The position numbers were made by a program, and so were the translations under genes. A stretch of DNA of 30,025 nt from SZAS-103 sp964640525 (GTDB taxonomy: Bacteria > Pseudomonadota > Gammaproteobacteria > Xanthomonadales > Xanthomonadaceae): the NCBI GenBank assembly GCA_964640525.1, contig CAZXGS010000046.1:1-30025 (forward strand), given 5' to 3'. Below are positions 9,071 to 16,864 of the stretch, in pieces (position 1 is the first letter of the stretch; each line of letters opens with the position of its first letter). The notes under the pieces were generated by a model. The model saw only the letters and a list, made by a program, of their open reading frames with translations. It searched no databases and was not told the DNA's origin.

Positions 9071-9152
9071 GCTACCGGGGAACCCTTGCACCAGGATGTG
9101 GTGTATCCCGGTGCTGCCAAGGATGGCAAACGTGTTCCGCAACGTGTCCGGC
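9071..9152 (+). promoter_or_regulatory. Structured 5' leader of the TonB-dependent receptor
   Basis: Two consecutive hairpins lie here. The first has an outer stem ACCGGG (9074-9079) with CCCGGT (9107-9112), extendable by GC/GC past a bulged T. Its inner stem is CACCA (9089-9093) with TGGTG (9099-9103) around GGATG. The second is TGCCA (9115-9119) with TGGCA (9124-9128) around AGGA. They are followed by two near-identical 12-mers, AACGTGTTCCGC (9129-9140) and AACGTGTCCGGC (9141-9152). A 29-codon frame (9096-9185) runs through the region without a good ribosome site. The structure suggests post-transcriptional control of the receptor; I do not recognise a known riboswitch class. Confidence 0.35.
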
Positions 9153-9203
9153 AACCCGCTCACGAAAATCTGCTCACCACCCTGACGTTGGAGAGAAATC
9201 CAA

Positions 9204-12200
9204 ATGACCCCCATCCGCAACCTGCTTAGCGACGCGGTGCGATATGGCCTCGTGGCCGGCACGGTCGGCTTCGCCGGCCTGGCCAGCATGTCCGCACTCG
9301 CCCAGGACACCACTGCCAAGACCGATTCGACCAAGGCCAAAGAAGTCGGCCGCGTCGAGGTCATCGGTTCGCGCATCAAGCGCTCCGTCGACACCGAGCC
9401 CACCGCGCCGGTGACCACGATGACCCGCGCCGACATCGCCCAGACCGGTCTGACCAGCACCTTCGACGTCCTCAATCACCTCAGTGCCTCCGACGGTACC
9501 GGCCTGAGCACGGTGACGACCCAGACCAACGGCAGCGACGGCAGCCAGTCGATCTCGCTGCGCGAGATGGGCGCCCAGCGCACCCTCGTGCTGGTGGACG
9601 GCAAGCGTTGGCCGACCGATGCCAACGGCATCGTCGACCTGTCCAGCATCCCGGTGGCCATCATCGAGCGCGTGGAAGTCCTGAAGGACGGCGCCTCGGC
9701 GATCTACGGCTCCGACGCCATTGCCGGCGTGATCAACATCGTGACCCGCAAGCGCTTCGAAGGCGCCGAGCTGTCGTGGTACTACGGCCAGACCTCGCAC
9801 GGCGACGGTGAACAGGATTCCGAGTCGGTCACCATCGGTGCCAACGGCGATCGCACCAATGCGGTCATCTCGCTCAGCCGCTCGGCGCAGAAGACCATCT
9901 CGGCAGGCGCGCGCTCGCGCACCGATGCCAACATCTACGGCTGCGACCAGATCCTGGCCGACTACAATCCGAGCACGGTTTACGGTCCGGAAGATCCGCA
10001 TCGGCTTGCGGGCAAGTGCGGCTCGCTGATCTCGCAGTTCGGCGTGTTCTACGATCCGTCGATCAACCCGTCTGCCCTGATTTCGCTCAACCACAGCGCC
10101 GACGGCAGCAGTTGGGCTCCGGGCACCAAGGCCAGCGATTTCCATGTCTTCAACCCGCTGGATCGCTACAACTTCGCGCCGGTGAACTACCTGCAGCAGC
10201 CGGCCACCCGCAACAGCCTGTTCGCGTCGGGCAATTTCGACATCACCGACAACGTTTCGGCCTACGCGCGCGTGACCTACACCCAGCGTCGTTCGTCGCA
10301 GCAGCTGGCACAGGTGCCGACCACGGCCACCAGCAGCGGCAGCTCGGGCCCGCAGTGGATCATGGGCTACGACAACAACAGCATCTTCAATCCGGTCAAG
10401 GCTCCTGCGCCGTCGTACTGCGCGCCCGGTATCGGCTCGCATTGCGCCGTGACTTGGAACACCTACTTCCGCAACGTGGCGCTCGGTCCGCGCCACAACG
10501 ACTACACCTTCAACACCCTGGCCGGTACCGTTGGCCTGCAAGGCTCGTTCCAGCTCGGCGACCGCAACTTCGACTGGGAAACCTACGCCCAGTACAACAG
10601 CGCCGACAACACCAAGATCGGCCTGAATTACGTCAACCTGCTGCACCTGAATGCCGGCATGGGCGCATCCTTCGCCGATGCCAATGGCCTGCACTGCGGC
10701 ACGCCTGGCAACGTCATCTTCGGTTGCGTGCCGATCGACCTGTTCAATGGTCCGGGCATGGGCCTGGGCAACAAGTACAAGACCGTCGATGGCAGCGGCC
10801 CCGGCGGGTTCTACACGGTCACTGCGGCCGACGTGCAGGCGATGCTGAATTACATGGGCTACACGGAAGTCCAGCACGACAACAACAGCGGCATCAACTA
10901 CGGCGCCACGCTGTCGGGTGAAATCGCTCCGTTGCAAGGCGGCATGCTGGCCTTCGCTGCAGGTGTCGAGCAACGTCGCGCGAACGCCAACTTCTCCCCG
11001 GACCCTCTGGCTGCCAGCGGTGCTTCGTCCGACAATGCCGTGCTCCCGACCTCCGGCAGCACCAAGGTCAACGAGTGGTACCTGGAGTTGCAGGCCCCCC
11101 TGCTGAAGAACCTGCCCTGGGCCAAGGAGCTGGAGATCGATGCGGCCATCCGCAAGTCGGATTACTCCGGCCGCGGTTTCTTCAACTTCAACGACGTGGC
11201 CAGCAATCCCGGTTCGCCCAGCACGTCGAAGTTCAGCCTGCGCTGGAAGCCGTTCGATGACCTGCTGTTGCGTGGTACGTGGGGTCAGACCTTCCGTGCG
11301 CCGTCGGTCAACGATCTTTACTCCGGCTTGGCACAGAACTTCCCGATCGCCACCGACCCCTGCAGTGTCACCGCAGACCCGGCCATCGACAACTTCAGCA
11401 ACCTCTCCGCTGCTGGCAAGGCCGAGTGCATCAAGGAAGGTGTGGCGGCCGGTGGTGTCCATATCCCATCGAACCAGCAGATCAGCGCCTATCAGGGCGG
11501 TAATCCGGCTCTGCAGCCCGAGCATGGTCACGACCTGACTTACGGATTCGTGTGGAGCCCGAGCCAGTGGGATGCGCTGAAGGGGTTCAACCTGACCGTG
11601 GACTACTGGAAGATCAGCCTCAACCAGGCGATTTCGGCTCTGGGCGCGCAGGACATCCTGAATCGCTGCTATGGCCTGGTGGGTGGTATCGCGGCTGGAT
11701 CGTCCCTTTACTGCGGCCTGATCTCTCGTGCAACCGGTGGCGCGACCGCGGGTCGCTTGACCAATGTGATCGGCGTCGAGTTCAACCTGAGTCGCCTGGT
11801 TACCGATGGCATCGACATCGGCATGAATTGGCGGCGCGAGACCGGTTGGGGTACGTTCGGTGCGAAGTTTGACTCGACCTACACCAGGTCCTACAAGACG
11901 GCCGGCAGCGACACCGATCCGCTCAGCGACAACCTGGTTGGCCAGTACGCTAACGGCCCACTGTTCCGCTGGCGGTCCAACCTGACCCTCGACTGGACCC
12001 GCGGCGACTGGGATGCTTCCTGGACCATGCGCTACATGTCTGCCCAGGACGAGAATTTCGGCTGCAACTCGAAAGGCATCTTGAAGAGCCTGATCTGCAA
12101 TCGCCCCGCATCGTTCAGCCACTTCGCTCCGGATGACGGCATCGGCAGCAACCTTGGCTACAACCACATGGGTGCGGTCGTGTATCACGACGTGCAGGTG

Positions 12201-12362
12201 GGCTGGAAGGCTCCGTGGAAGGCCCACGTAGCGCTGGGTGCGCGCAACGTTTTCGGCAAGGAGCCGCCGTTGGCTGCCTCCGCCTTTGCCCAGTCGTTCG
12301 ATGCGTCCTACGACATGCCGGGTGGTCCGTTCTATTACCTGCAGTACACGCAGAGCTTCTGA
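9204..12362 (+). CDS. TonB-dependent outer-membrane receptor
   Basis: A 1052-aa outer-membrane beta-barrel that imports a ligand using TonB energy. The start has GGAGAG at 9190-9195, 8 bases ahead. Residues 1-33 are a signal peptide (cleavage ALA/QD), and a TonB-box region VGRVEVIGSRIKR follows. The plug domain shows REMGAQRTLVLVDGKRW and IIERVEVLKDGASAIYGSDA with AGVINIVTRKRF. The barrel follows and ends in Phe (YTQSF), as outer-membrane proteins do. There is no N-terminal signalling (secretin/TonB short N-terminal) domain and no FecI/FecR neighbours. The barrel carries many closely spaced Cys pairs, for example SYCAPGIGSHC, LHCGTPGNVIFGC and RCYGLV with LYCGL, probably disulfides in surface loops. 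Such large receptors of Xanthomonadales usually take carbohydrates, peptides or siderophores; the ligand cannot be told. Sulfotransferase genes flank it on both sides. Confidence 0.93.
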   Translation: MTPIRNLLSDAVRYGLVAGTVGFAGLASMSALAQDTTAKTDSTKAKEVGRVEVIGSRIKRSVDTEPTAPVTTMTRADIAQTGLTSTFDVLNHLSASDGTGLSTVTTQTNGSDGSQSISLREMGAQRTLVLVDGKRWPTDANGIVDLSSIPVAIIERVEVLKDGASAIYGSDAIAGVINIVTRKRFEGAELSWYYGQTSHGDGEQDSESVTIGANGDRTNAVISLSRSAQKTISAGARSRTDANIYGCDQILADYNPSTVYGPEDPHRLAGKCGSLISQFGVFYDPSINPSALISLNHSADGSSWAPGTKASDFHVFNPLDRYNFAPVNYLQQPATRNSLFASGNFDITDNVSAYARVTYTQRRSSQQLAQVPTTATSSGSSGPQWIMGYDNNSIFNPVKAPAPSYCAPGIGSHCAVTWNTYFRNVALGPRHNDYTFNTLAGTVGLQGSFQLGDRNFDWETYAQYNSADNTKIGLNYVNLLHLNAGMGASFADANGLHCGTPGNVIFGCVPIDLFNGPGMGLGNKYKTVDGSGPGGFYTVTAADVQAMLNYMGYTEVQHDNNSGINYGATLSGEIAPLQGGMLAFAAGVEQRRANANFSPDPLAASGASSDNAVLPTSGSTKVNEWYLELQAPLLKNLPWAKELEIDAAIRKSDYSGRGFFNFNDVASNPGSPSTSKFSLRWKPFDDLLLRGTWGQTFRAPSVNDLYSGLAQNFPIATDPCSVTADPAIDNFSNLSAAGKAECIKEGVAAGGVHIPSNQQISAYQGGNPALQPEHGHDLTYGFVWSPSQWDALKGFNLTVDYWKISLNQAISALGAQDILNRCYGLVGGIAAGSSLYCGLISRATGGATAGRLTNVIGVEFNLSRLVTDGIDIGMNWRRETGWGTFGAKFDSTYTRSYKTAGSDTDPLSDNLVGQYANGPLFRWRSNLTLDWTRGDWDASWTMRYMSAQDENFGCNSKGILKSLICNRPASFSHFAPDDGIGSNLGYNHMGAVVYHDVQVGWKAPWKAHVALGARNVFGKEPPLAASAFAQSFDASYDMPGGPFYYLQYTQSF

Positions 12363-12392
12363 TCGTTCGATCTACGCAAATGTTGTCCTTGG

Positions 12393-12422
12393 AGCCGCGG
12401 CCTCGTGCCGCGGCTTTTTTTT
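12393..12422 (+). terminator. Rho-independent terminator of the receptor gene
   Basis: GCCGCGGC (12394-12401) and GCCGCGGC (12407-12414) form an 8-bp stem, extended by an A-T pair, with loop CTCGT. A run of eight T (12415-12422) follows directly. It begins 30 bases after the receptor stop. The group II intron remnant begins 2 bases after the T-run. Confidence 0.93.
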
Positions 12423-12423
12423 G

Positions 12424-12650
12424 GTGCGCCCGGCACGGGCGCACTCTTGGAGGTGCAAGTCCTCTCAAAAGCTGATCACGGCGAGTGAAGCTAAGCGCAA
12501 CTGCAGATGGGCGACCGACCGTGGGGAGGAAGCGTGGAGCGAAGCTGCGGGCCGATGGACAAGAACCGGAGACAAGGCGGTGCCGATCGGGCGCCTGTCC
12601 GATGGTGTGGCAGGGGCGCGATGGTCGGTACCATCGTCTCCTATCCCGAT
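12424..12650 (+). mobile_element. Group II intron remnant, internally deleted, next to a terminator
   Basis: The 5' end GTGCGCCCGGCACGGGCGCA matches the conserved start of bacterial group II introns; bases 12424-12432 and 12436-12444 form its first stem. Domain I landmarks follow in order: GGAGGTGCAAGTCC, GTGAAGCTAAGCGCAACTG, GAGGAAGCG and GAACCGGAGACAAGGC (to about 12579). The 3' end is also present. GTCCGATGGTGTGG resembles the 3' strand of domain V. Domain VI follows as a hairpin GATGGT (12620-12625) / ACCATC (12630-12635) with a lower stem. A candidate branch-point A at 12643 lies 8 nucleotides from the terminal CCCGAT. The middle of the intron, the 5' strand of domain V and the reverse transcriptase are missing, with the junction near 12585-12595. 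Lying right behind a terminator is the habit of class C introns. It should not splice or move by itself. Confidence 0.82.
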
Positions 12651-12710
12651 GCGCGGCAGCGCACTCGCCTTCGGGCCATCGCTCGCATCATCAGGGCGCC
12701 TGATCGCCTC

Positions 12711-12719
12711 TGCTAAAAT
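12711..12719 (+). promoter_or_regulatory. Extended -10 promoter of the third sulfotransferase
   Basis: TGC followed by TAAAAT (12714-12719) is an extended -10 element with five of six consensus bases. The -35 region (TCAGGG at the right distance) is poor, as is common with extended -10 promoters. Transcription would start about 25 bases before ATG 12752, downstream of the intron remnant, so this gene appears independent of the receptor. Confidence 0.5.
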
Positions 12720-12751
12720 CGACCGCACCATCGTCCGCCGACACCCGCCGT

Positions 12752-14374
12752 ATGGCAGCGCCGCCAGTCCTGATGCAGCTCCTTCAGCGCGCGGCAGATG
12801 CATGCCGACGCGGCGATGACGCGGAGGCCGAAGTGATGTGCCGCAGCGCGTTGCAATCGTTTGGCGAAGATCCGAATACGCGCATGCTGCTGGGCGTGAT
12901 CCGTTGTCGGGCTGGTGACGCGACGGGCGGAATCGGTGATCTGGAACGTGCGTGCAGTCTGTTGCCGACCCATGAACCGGCATTGTTGAACCTGGCGATC
13001 GCCTGTCTCGACGACGGTCGCCTCGTGCGAGCACGCGAGGTCCTTGCCCACCTGCTGCACCTGAATCCGCGCCATGCCCATGCGCGTGCCGTTCTCGGCA
13101 GCGTGCTGGTCGAGGCCGGTGACGGCGAAGCTGCCCGCGAGGCTTTCACATCGGCACTGCAGATCAAGGCCGATTTGGTCGATGCCCTGGCGGGCCTGGC
13201 CCACGTCGAAGAACAGGAGCATCGATTGCGCGAGGCCCGCGAGCTCGCCGCGCGTGCGCTTGCGGCGTCGCCACTGCAGCCCCTCGCAAGCCTCGTTCGC
13301 GCCCGCGTCGCACTGCGCCAGAACGACCCCGCCACCGCCCTGCGCGTGGCGGGTGAACTGTTGCACCGCGGCAAGCCGGCCCCGGTCAATCGCGCCATGG
13401 CCGAAAGCTGCGTGGCCGAAGCCTGCGATGCCATGAGCAGGTTCGACGAAGCGTTTGCCGCTTTTGGTCGCGCGAATGATGTCCAGTACGATCTCGCGCG
13501 GGCGGTCGGCGTGGTTGCGGACGGGCCGTTGTCACCGGCCACGCTGCGTCGCCTGGCTGCGTGGGTCGCACGCACCGAGCCTGCACACTGGCGGATGGCG
13601 CCGCCGGCGGATCGGCAACCCGTCTTTCTGGTCGGCTTTCCGCGCTCCGGGACAACCCTGCTGGAACAAGTCCTTGCATCGCATCCGCGCATCACCACGA
13701 TCGAGGAATGCGACTGCCTGATGGATGCCGCGCACGAATTGATGGTCGCGGATTCGGACTTCGCATCCTGGGCCGATCTTCCGGACCGCACGGTCGAAAG
13801 GCTCCGCATCCAGTACTGGGCGCGGGTCGATGCGGCGCTTGCCGGCGCGCCAGCGCAGGCGGTGCTGGTGGACAAGCAGCCGCTCAATGCCGCCTATTTG
13901 CCGCTGATTCATCGGCTGTTTCCGGAGGCCAGGATCATCCTGGCCCTGCGCGACCCGCGCGATGTCGTGTTGAGTTGCTTCCAGCAGCGATTCGCGATGA
14001 ACACGGCCATGTTCCAGTTGCTCAGGCTTGACAGCGCGGCGGCGTACTATGCGGCGGTGATGGCTCTGGTGGATATCAGCCGTACCAGGTTCCCTTTGGC
14101 AGTCCACGCCATCCGTTACGAGGATCTGATCGCGGACTTCGATCGTCAGATTCGCGACGTGCTTGGTTTCCTCGGGCTGGAATGGAACGCGGCGGTTCGC
14201 GATTTCGCCTTGACCGCACGCAATCGACGGATTGGAACTCCCAGCGCCGCCCAGGTTGTCCGGCCCCTCCATGCCGGAGCAAGCGGCAAGTGGCTCCGCT
14301 ATCGGGCGCACATGGAGCCGGTGTTGCCGATCCTCGAACCCTGGGTGCGTCGATTTGGTTACGCGCCGGCGTGA
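12752..14374 (+). CDS. TPR-repeat sulfotransferase (third, diverged copy)
   Basis: A 540-aa protein with TPR helices over about residues 5-230 (LQRAADACRRGDDAEAEVMC and later repeats) and a sulfotransferase domain from about 285. The PAPS loop is GFPRSGTTLLEQVLASHP (F296 onward) and the 3'-phosphate motif is LRDPRDVVLSCF (L399 onward). It differs from the two minus-strand copies: GVGEQ after the loop is replaced by TIEEC, and the C-terminal SIGRW becomes ASGKW. So it is an older paralogue or a separate acquisition with perhaps another acceptor. It has no signal peptide. The start at 12752 lacks a clear ribosome site; an in-frame ATG at 12773 (MQLLQRAADACRRG) is a fair alternative. It is transcribed toward the glycosyltransferase on the other strand. 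Confidence 0.9.
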   Translation: MAAPPVLMQLLQRAADACRRGDDAEAEVMCRSALQSFGEDPNTRMLLGVIRCRAGDATGGIGDLERACSLLPTHEPALLNLAIACLDDGRLVRAREVLAHLLHLNPRHAHARAVLGSVLVEAGDGEAAREAFTSALQIKADLVDALAGLAHVEEQEHRLREARELAARALAASPLQPLASLVRARVALRQNDPATALRVAGELLHRGKPAPVNRAMAESCVAEACDAMSRFDEAFAAFGRANDVQYDLARAVGVVADGPLSPATLRRLAAWVARTEPAHWRMAPPADRQPVFLVGFPRSGTTLLEQVLASHPRITTIEECDCLMDAAHELMVADSDFASWADLPDRTVERLRIQYWARVDAALAGAPAQAVLVDKQPLNAAYLPLIHRLFPEARIILALRDPRDVVLSCFQQRFAMNTAMFQLLRLDSAAAYYAAVMALVDISRTRFPLAVHAIRYEDLIADFDRQIRDVLGFLGLEWNAAVRDFALTARNRRIGTPSAAQVVRPLHAGASGKWLRYRAHMEPVLPILEPWVRRFGYAPA

Positions 14375-14457
14375 ATCGACCGGGAAGGCAAGAGCGATGA
14401 TCCGGGATCGACGGAGCAACTGGCGCTGACGCGCCGTGTGCGACGGGCAACCTTGAT

Positions 14458-14486
14458 TCAGATCGTCCGGTGATCGAACGATCTGA
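14458..14486. terminator. 9-bp palindrome between convergent genes
   Basis: TCAGATCGT (14458-14466) and ACGATCTGA (14478-14486) are perfectly complementary around an 11-base loop. It lies between the ends of the third sulfotransferase and the glycosyltransferase. There is no T-run, so it may be a bidirectional transcript end or a protein-binding palindrome. Nothing else was recognised in the 198-base gap. Confidence 0.35.
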
Positions 14487-14572
14487 CCGGATTTCCAGAC
14501 GGCCGAAAGCCAAGTCATGATCAGGACCGTCGCGGGACCCCGGAGCGCCCTGCCGGTCGTCGCCGGCGCTTC

Positions 14573-16792
14573 TCAGTTCGCGGCGAGGATCTGCCTCAGC
14601 GTCCTGCGCGCCGCCGTGAAGGAAAACCGCTCCTCCACGTTGGCGGCGCCGTTCCCGGCCAGGGTTTCCCATAGCGCCGCATCCTCGTACAGCCGCAGCA
14701 CCGCTGCGGCGAAGCCCGCCGGATCGGCGGCGAGGAGCACGTCGTGCCCATCGCACAGGTGCATGCCTTCCACCGCCAACGGCGTGGCCACCACCGGCTG
14801 GCCGTGGGCCATGCTGCGATTGATCTTGCCTTTGACGCCGGCGCCGAAGCGCAGCGGCGCCAGCCCGATGCGGCAGCCGTCCATGAACGCGTCCAGGTTC
14901 GGCACGTGGCCATGCACGCGCACGCCGGGCACCTCGCCCAGCGCCAGCACCTCCGGTGGCGGCCACGGGCCGACCAGGTGCAGGGCGATTTCGGGCCGGC
15001 GCTGCCGGATCAAGGGGTAAATCTCGTGCGCCATCCACAGCGCCGCATCCACGTTCGGCGGGTGGCGGTAGCTGCCGACGAAGACGAGATCGGCGCGGGC
15101 ATGGAAACCGTTGCGCCCGGGCTCGACCGCGAGCACGTTGGACAACACTTCGACCTGCGCGCCCGCAACCTGCTGCTGCAGCAACTCGCGCTCGACCGTG
15201 CTCACCACCAGGGTCAGGTCGGCCTCGCGCACGAGTTTGAGTTCGTGCTCGCGGGTGCGCGCGGCCTTGCGCCGCAGCGCCGTGCTGACGGTCAGCTCGG
15301 CCTCGCGCTGCTCGCGCAGGAAGTGCAGGTCCACGGTGTCGAACACGAACCGCGCCTGCGGTGAATACCGCCGTACCAGGCCGATGTAGTTGGCTGCAAC
15401 CGCGTGACGGCTGGCGATGACCAGATGGAACAGCGGGCCGTGGCGGCGCAGCCACGCCCCCGGCCCGGTGATCCACGGCTTCCACCACACCTGCACGCCC
15501 AGTTGTTGCAGTGCCAGCGTGTAGTCGCCGTCATGGGCGCGATTGTCGGCGAAGAAGCTCACCGCGCAGCCTTCCTCGCGCAACAGCCGCAGCAGGTTGA
15601 ACATGCGCAGCGAGCCCGAGTCGCGGTCGGGTGTGGGCGTGCAGGCATCGATCACCAGCACGCGCTGCCGGGCACGGTGCTGGCAGGCCAGACGCAGGTC
15701 GCTGCCTGGTGTCGGGTGGTCGGCAAGGGCCTGACTCCAGCGGGTCTTGAACTTGCGCCAGTTCACCCGCTGGTAGGCCTTGGTGCCCAGCGCCTCGTCG
15801 GTACCGGAGCTGACGCCTTCGTGGTGGACGACCACCGCCAGCGGCTGGTAGAGCACGCGCAGGCCAAACGCGCGCACTTTCATCGCCAGGTCGGTGTCCT
15901 CGTAGTAGGCAGGCGCGTAGTGCGGATCGAAGCCTTCGAGTTGCGCGAACAGTTCCCGCGGGATCGCGATCGCTGCACCCGAGCAGTAATCGACCTCGCG
16001 CACGAAGTTCCACGCCGGCGCGCGCGGGTCCTCGAAGCGGCCGCAATTCCATGCCGTGCCGTCGTTGAACACGATCGCGCCGGCCTCCTGCAGGCGCCCG
16101 TCCGGGTACACCAGCTTGGCGCCCACCAGCCCGGCGTCCGGATGCTCGGCGAAGGTGGCGATCAGCGCGTCCAGCCAGTTCGGCTGCACCGCGGTGTCGT
16201 TGTTGAGAAACACCAGGAACATGCCGCGCGCGATCGCCGCGCCGGCGTTGCAGGCGCCAATGAAGCCCACGTTCTGGCGCAGGCTCACCACCCGCACGCC
16301 GTCGATGCCGTTCAGGCGCAGCGCGGTGTCGTCGATCGAGGCATCGTCCACCACGATGGTCTCGAACGGTGTGGCATCGCCGCAGGCGGCCAGCGCGCGC
16401 AGGCAGGCCAGGGTGTGGCGAAAATGGCCGTGAACCGGGATCACGATGCTGGCCACCGGCGCGTCGGCGCAGGGCACCGCGAACGGCCGGAACGGTGCGT
16501 CGGCCGGGATCTGCAGCGGCAATGCCTTGATCCCCTTCGGCCCGCGCAGCTCCTGCCAGGCGCGCACGAGGGTGTCGCGCAGGCCACGTCGCGCCACGCT
16601 GGCACGGGTTCGCTCGGCGGCATTGCGCGCGGTGCGCAGGGCCAGTTGCAGCGGCAGCAGCAGGTCGCCTTTGCGCGCAGGCGGAGGGCGCGGGGGATCC
16701 GGCGGGGCCAAGGGCAGGGCTTTTGCAGCGAGGGCGGGCGACAGGCTACAGCGCCGGCGCCTCGCGCGACAGGCCAGCGTGAACGCCAGCAT
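14573..16792 (-). CDS. Two-domain glycosyltransferase (GT2 plus GT4-like)
   Basis: A 739-aa protein with two transferase modules. Residues about 110-350 are a family 2 (GT-A) domain. They show ASIVIPVHGHF at the start, VVDDAS (D149-D150), the FLNNDTAVQPNWL nucleotide/metal motif (D199), and the catalytic acidic YYEDTDLAMK (E298). Residues about 370-739 resemble a family 4 (GT-B) domain. It has VLVIDACTPTPDRDSGSLRM at its N-terminal end and LVFVGSYRHPPNV, LHLVGPWPPP and GAGVKGKINRSMAHG toward the C-terminus. No membrane span or signal peptide is evident. The first 90 residues are Pro/Arg-rich and may include non-translated sequence, as the ATG has no clear ribosome site. It probably adds two sugars in turn to a surface polysaccharide or glycoprotein; acceptor and sugars are unknown. 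It lies next to the sulfotransferases and diverges from mrcB. Confidence 0.85.
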   Translation of the reverse strand: MLAFTLACRARRRRCSLSPALAAKALPLAPPDPPRPPPARKGDLLLPLQLALRTARNAAERTRASVARRGLRDTLVRAWQELRGPKGIKALPLQIPADAPFRPFAVPCADAPVASIVIPVHGHFRHTLACLRALAACGDATPFETIVVDDASIDDTALRLNGIDGVRVVSLRQNVGFIGACNAGAAIARGMFLVFLNNDTAVQPNWLDALIATFAEHPDAGLVGAKLVYPDGRLQEAGAIVFNDGTAWNCGRFEDPRAPAWNFVREVDYCSGAAIAIPRELFAQLEGFDPHYAPAYYEDTDLAMKVRAFGLRVLYQPLAVVVHHEGVSSGTDEALGTKAYQRVNWRKFKTRWSQALADHPTPGSDLRLACQHRARQRVLVIDACTPTPDRDSGSLRMFNLLRLLREEGCAVSFFADNRAHDGDYTLALQQLGVQVWWKPWITGPGAWLRRHGPLFHLVIASRHAVAANYIGLVRRYSPQARFVFDTVDLHFLREQREAELTVSTALRRKAARTREHELKLVREADLTLVVSTVERELLQQQVAGAQVEVLSNVLAVEPGRNGFHARADLVFVGSYRHPPNVDAALWMAHEIYPLIRQRRPEIALHLVGPWPPPEVLALGEVPGVRVHGHVPNLDAFMDGCRIGLAPLRFGAGVKGKINRSMAHGQPVVATPLAVEGMHLCDGHDVLLAADPAGFAAAVLRLYEDAALWETLAGNGAANVEERFSFTAARRTLRQILAAN

Positions 16793-16834
16793 GCGCCGCA
16801 GGCGCCACAGCCGCGAAATGGCGCGGCACTACGC

Positions 16835-16859
16835 TAGACTGGCCGGCGGACAAGCGGAG
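16835..16859 (+). promoter_or_regulatory. Candidate -10 box and ribosome site of mrcB
   Basis: TAGACT (16835-16840) lies in the 72-base divergent gap, and GCGGAG (16854-16859) is 5 bases ahead of ATG 16865. No convincing -35 hexamer was found. The same TAGACT hexamer occurs at 28415 before another gene. Confidence 0.3.
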
Positions 16860-16864
16860 CATCC

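Noticed and set aside
8749..9129. N-terminal extension of 127 codons on sulfotransferase copy 2
   Set aside because: It has no TPR or signal character, is Arg/Cys-rich, and overlaps a candidate promoter; the start at 8748 matches that of the paralogue.
9174..12227. A 1017-codon frame antisense to the TonB-dependent receptor
   Set aside because: It is a by-product of GC-rich codon use in the receptor gene. The translation has no recognisable domains, and the plus-strand product is unmistakable.
12424..12650. An intact, self-splicing small group II intron or other functional ncRNA
   Set aside because: The 5' strand of domain V with its catalytic triad is not found, and domains II-IV are missing, so a decayed remnant fits better.
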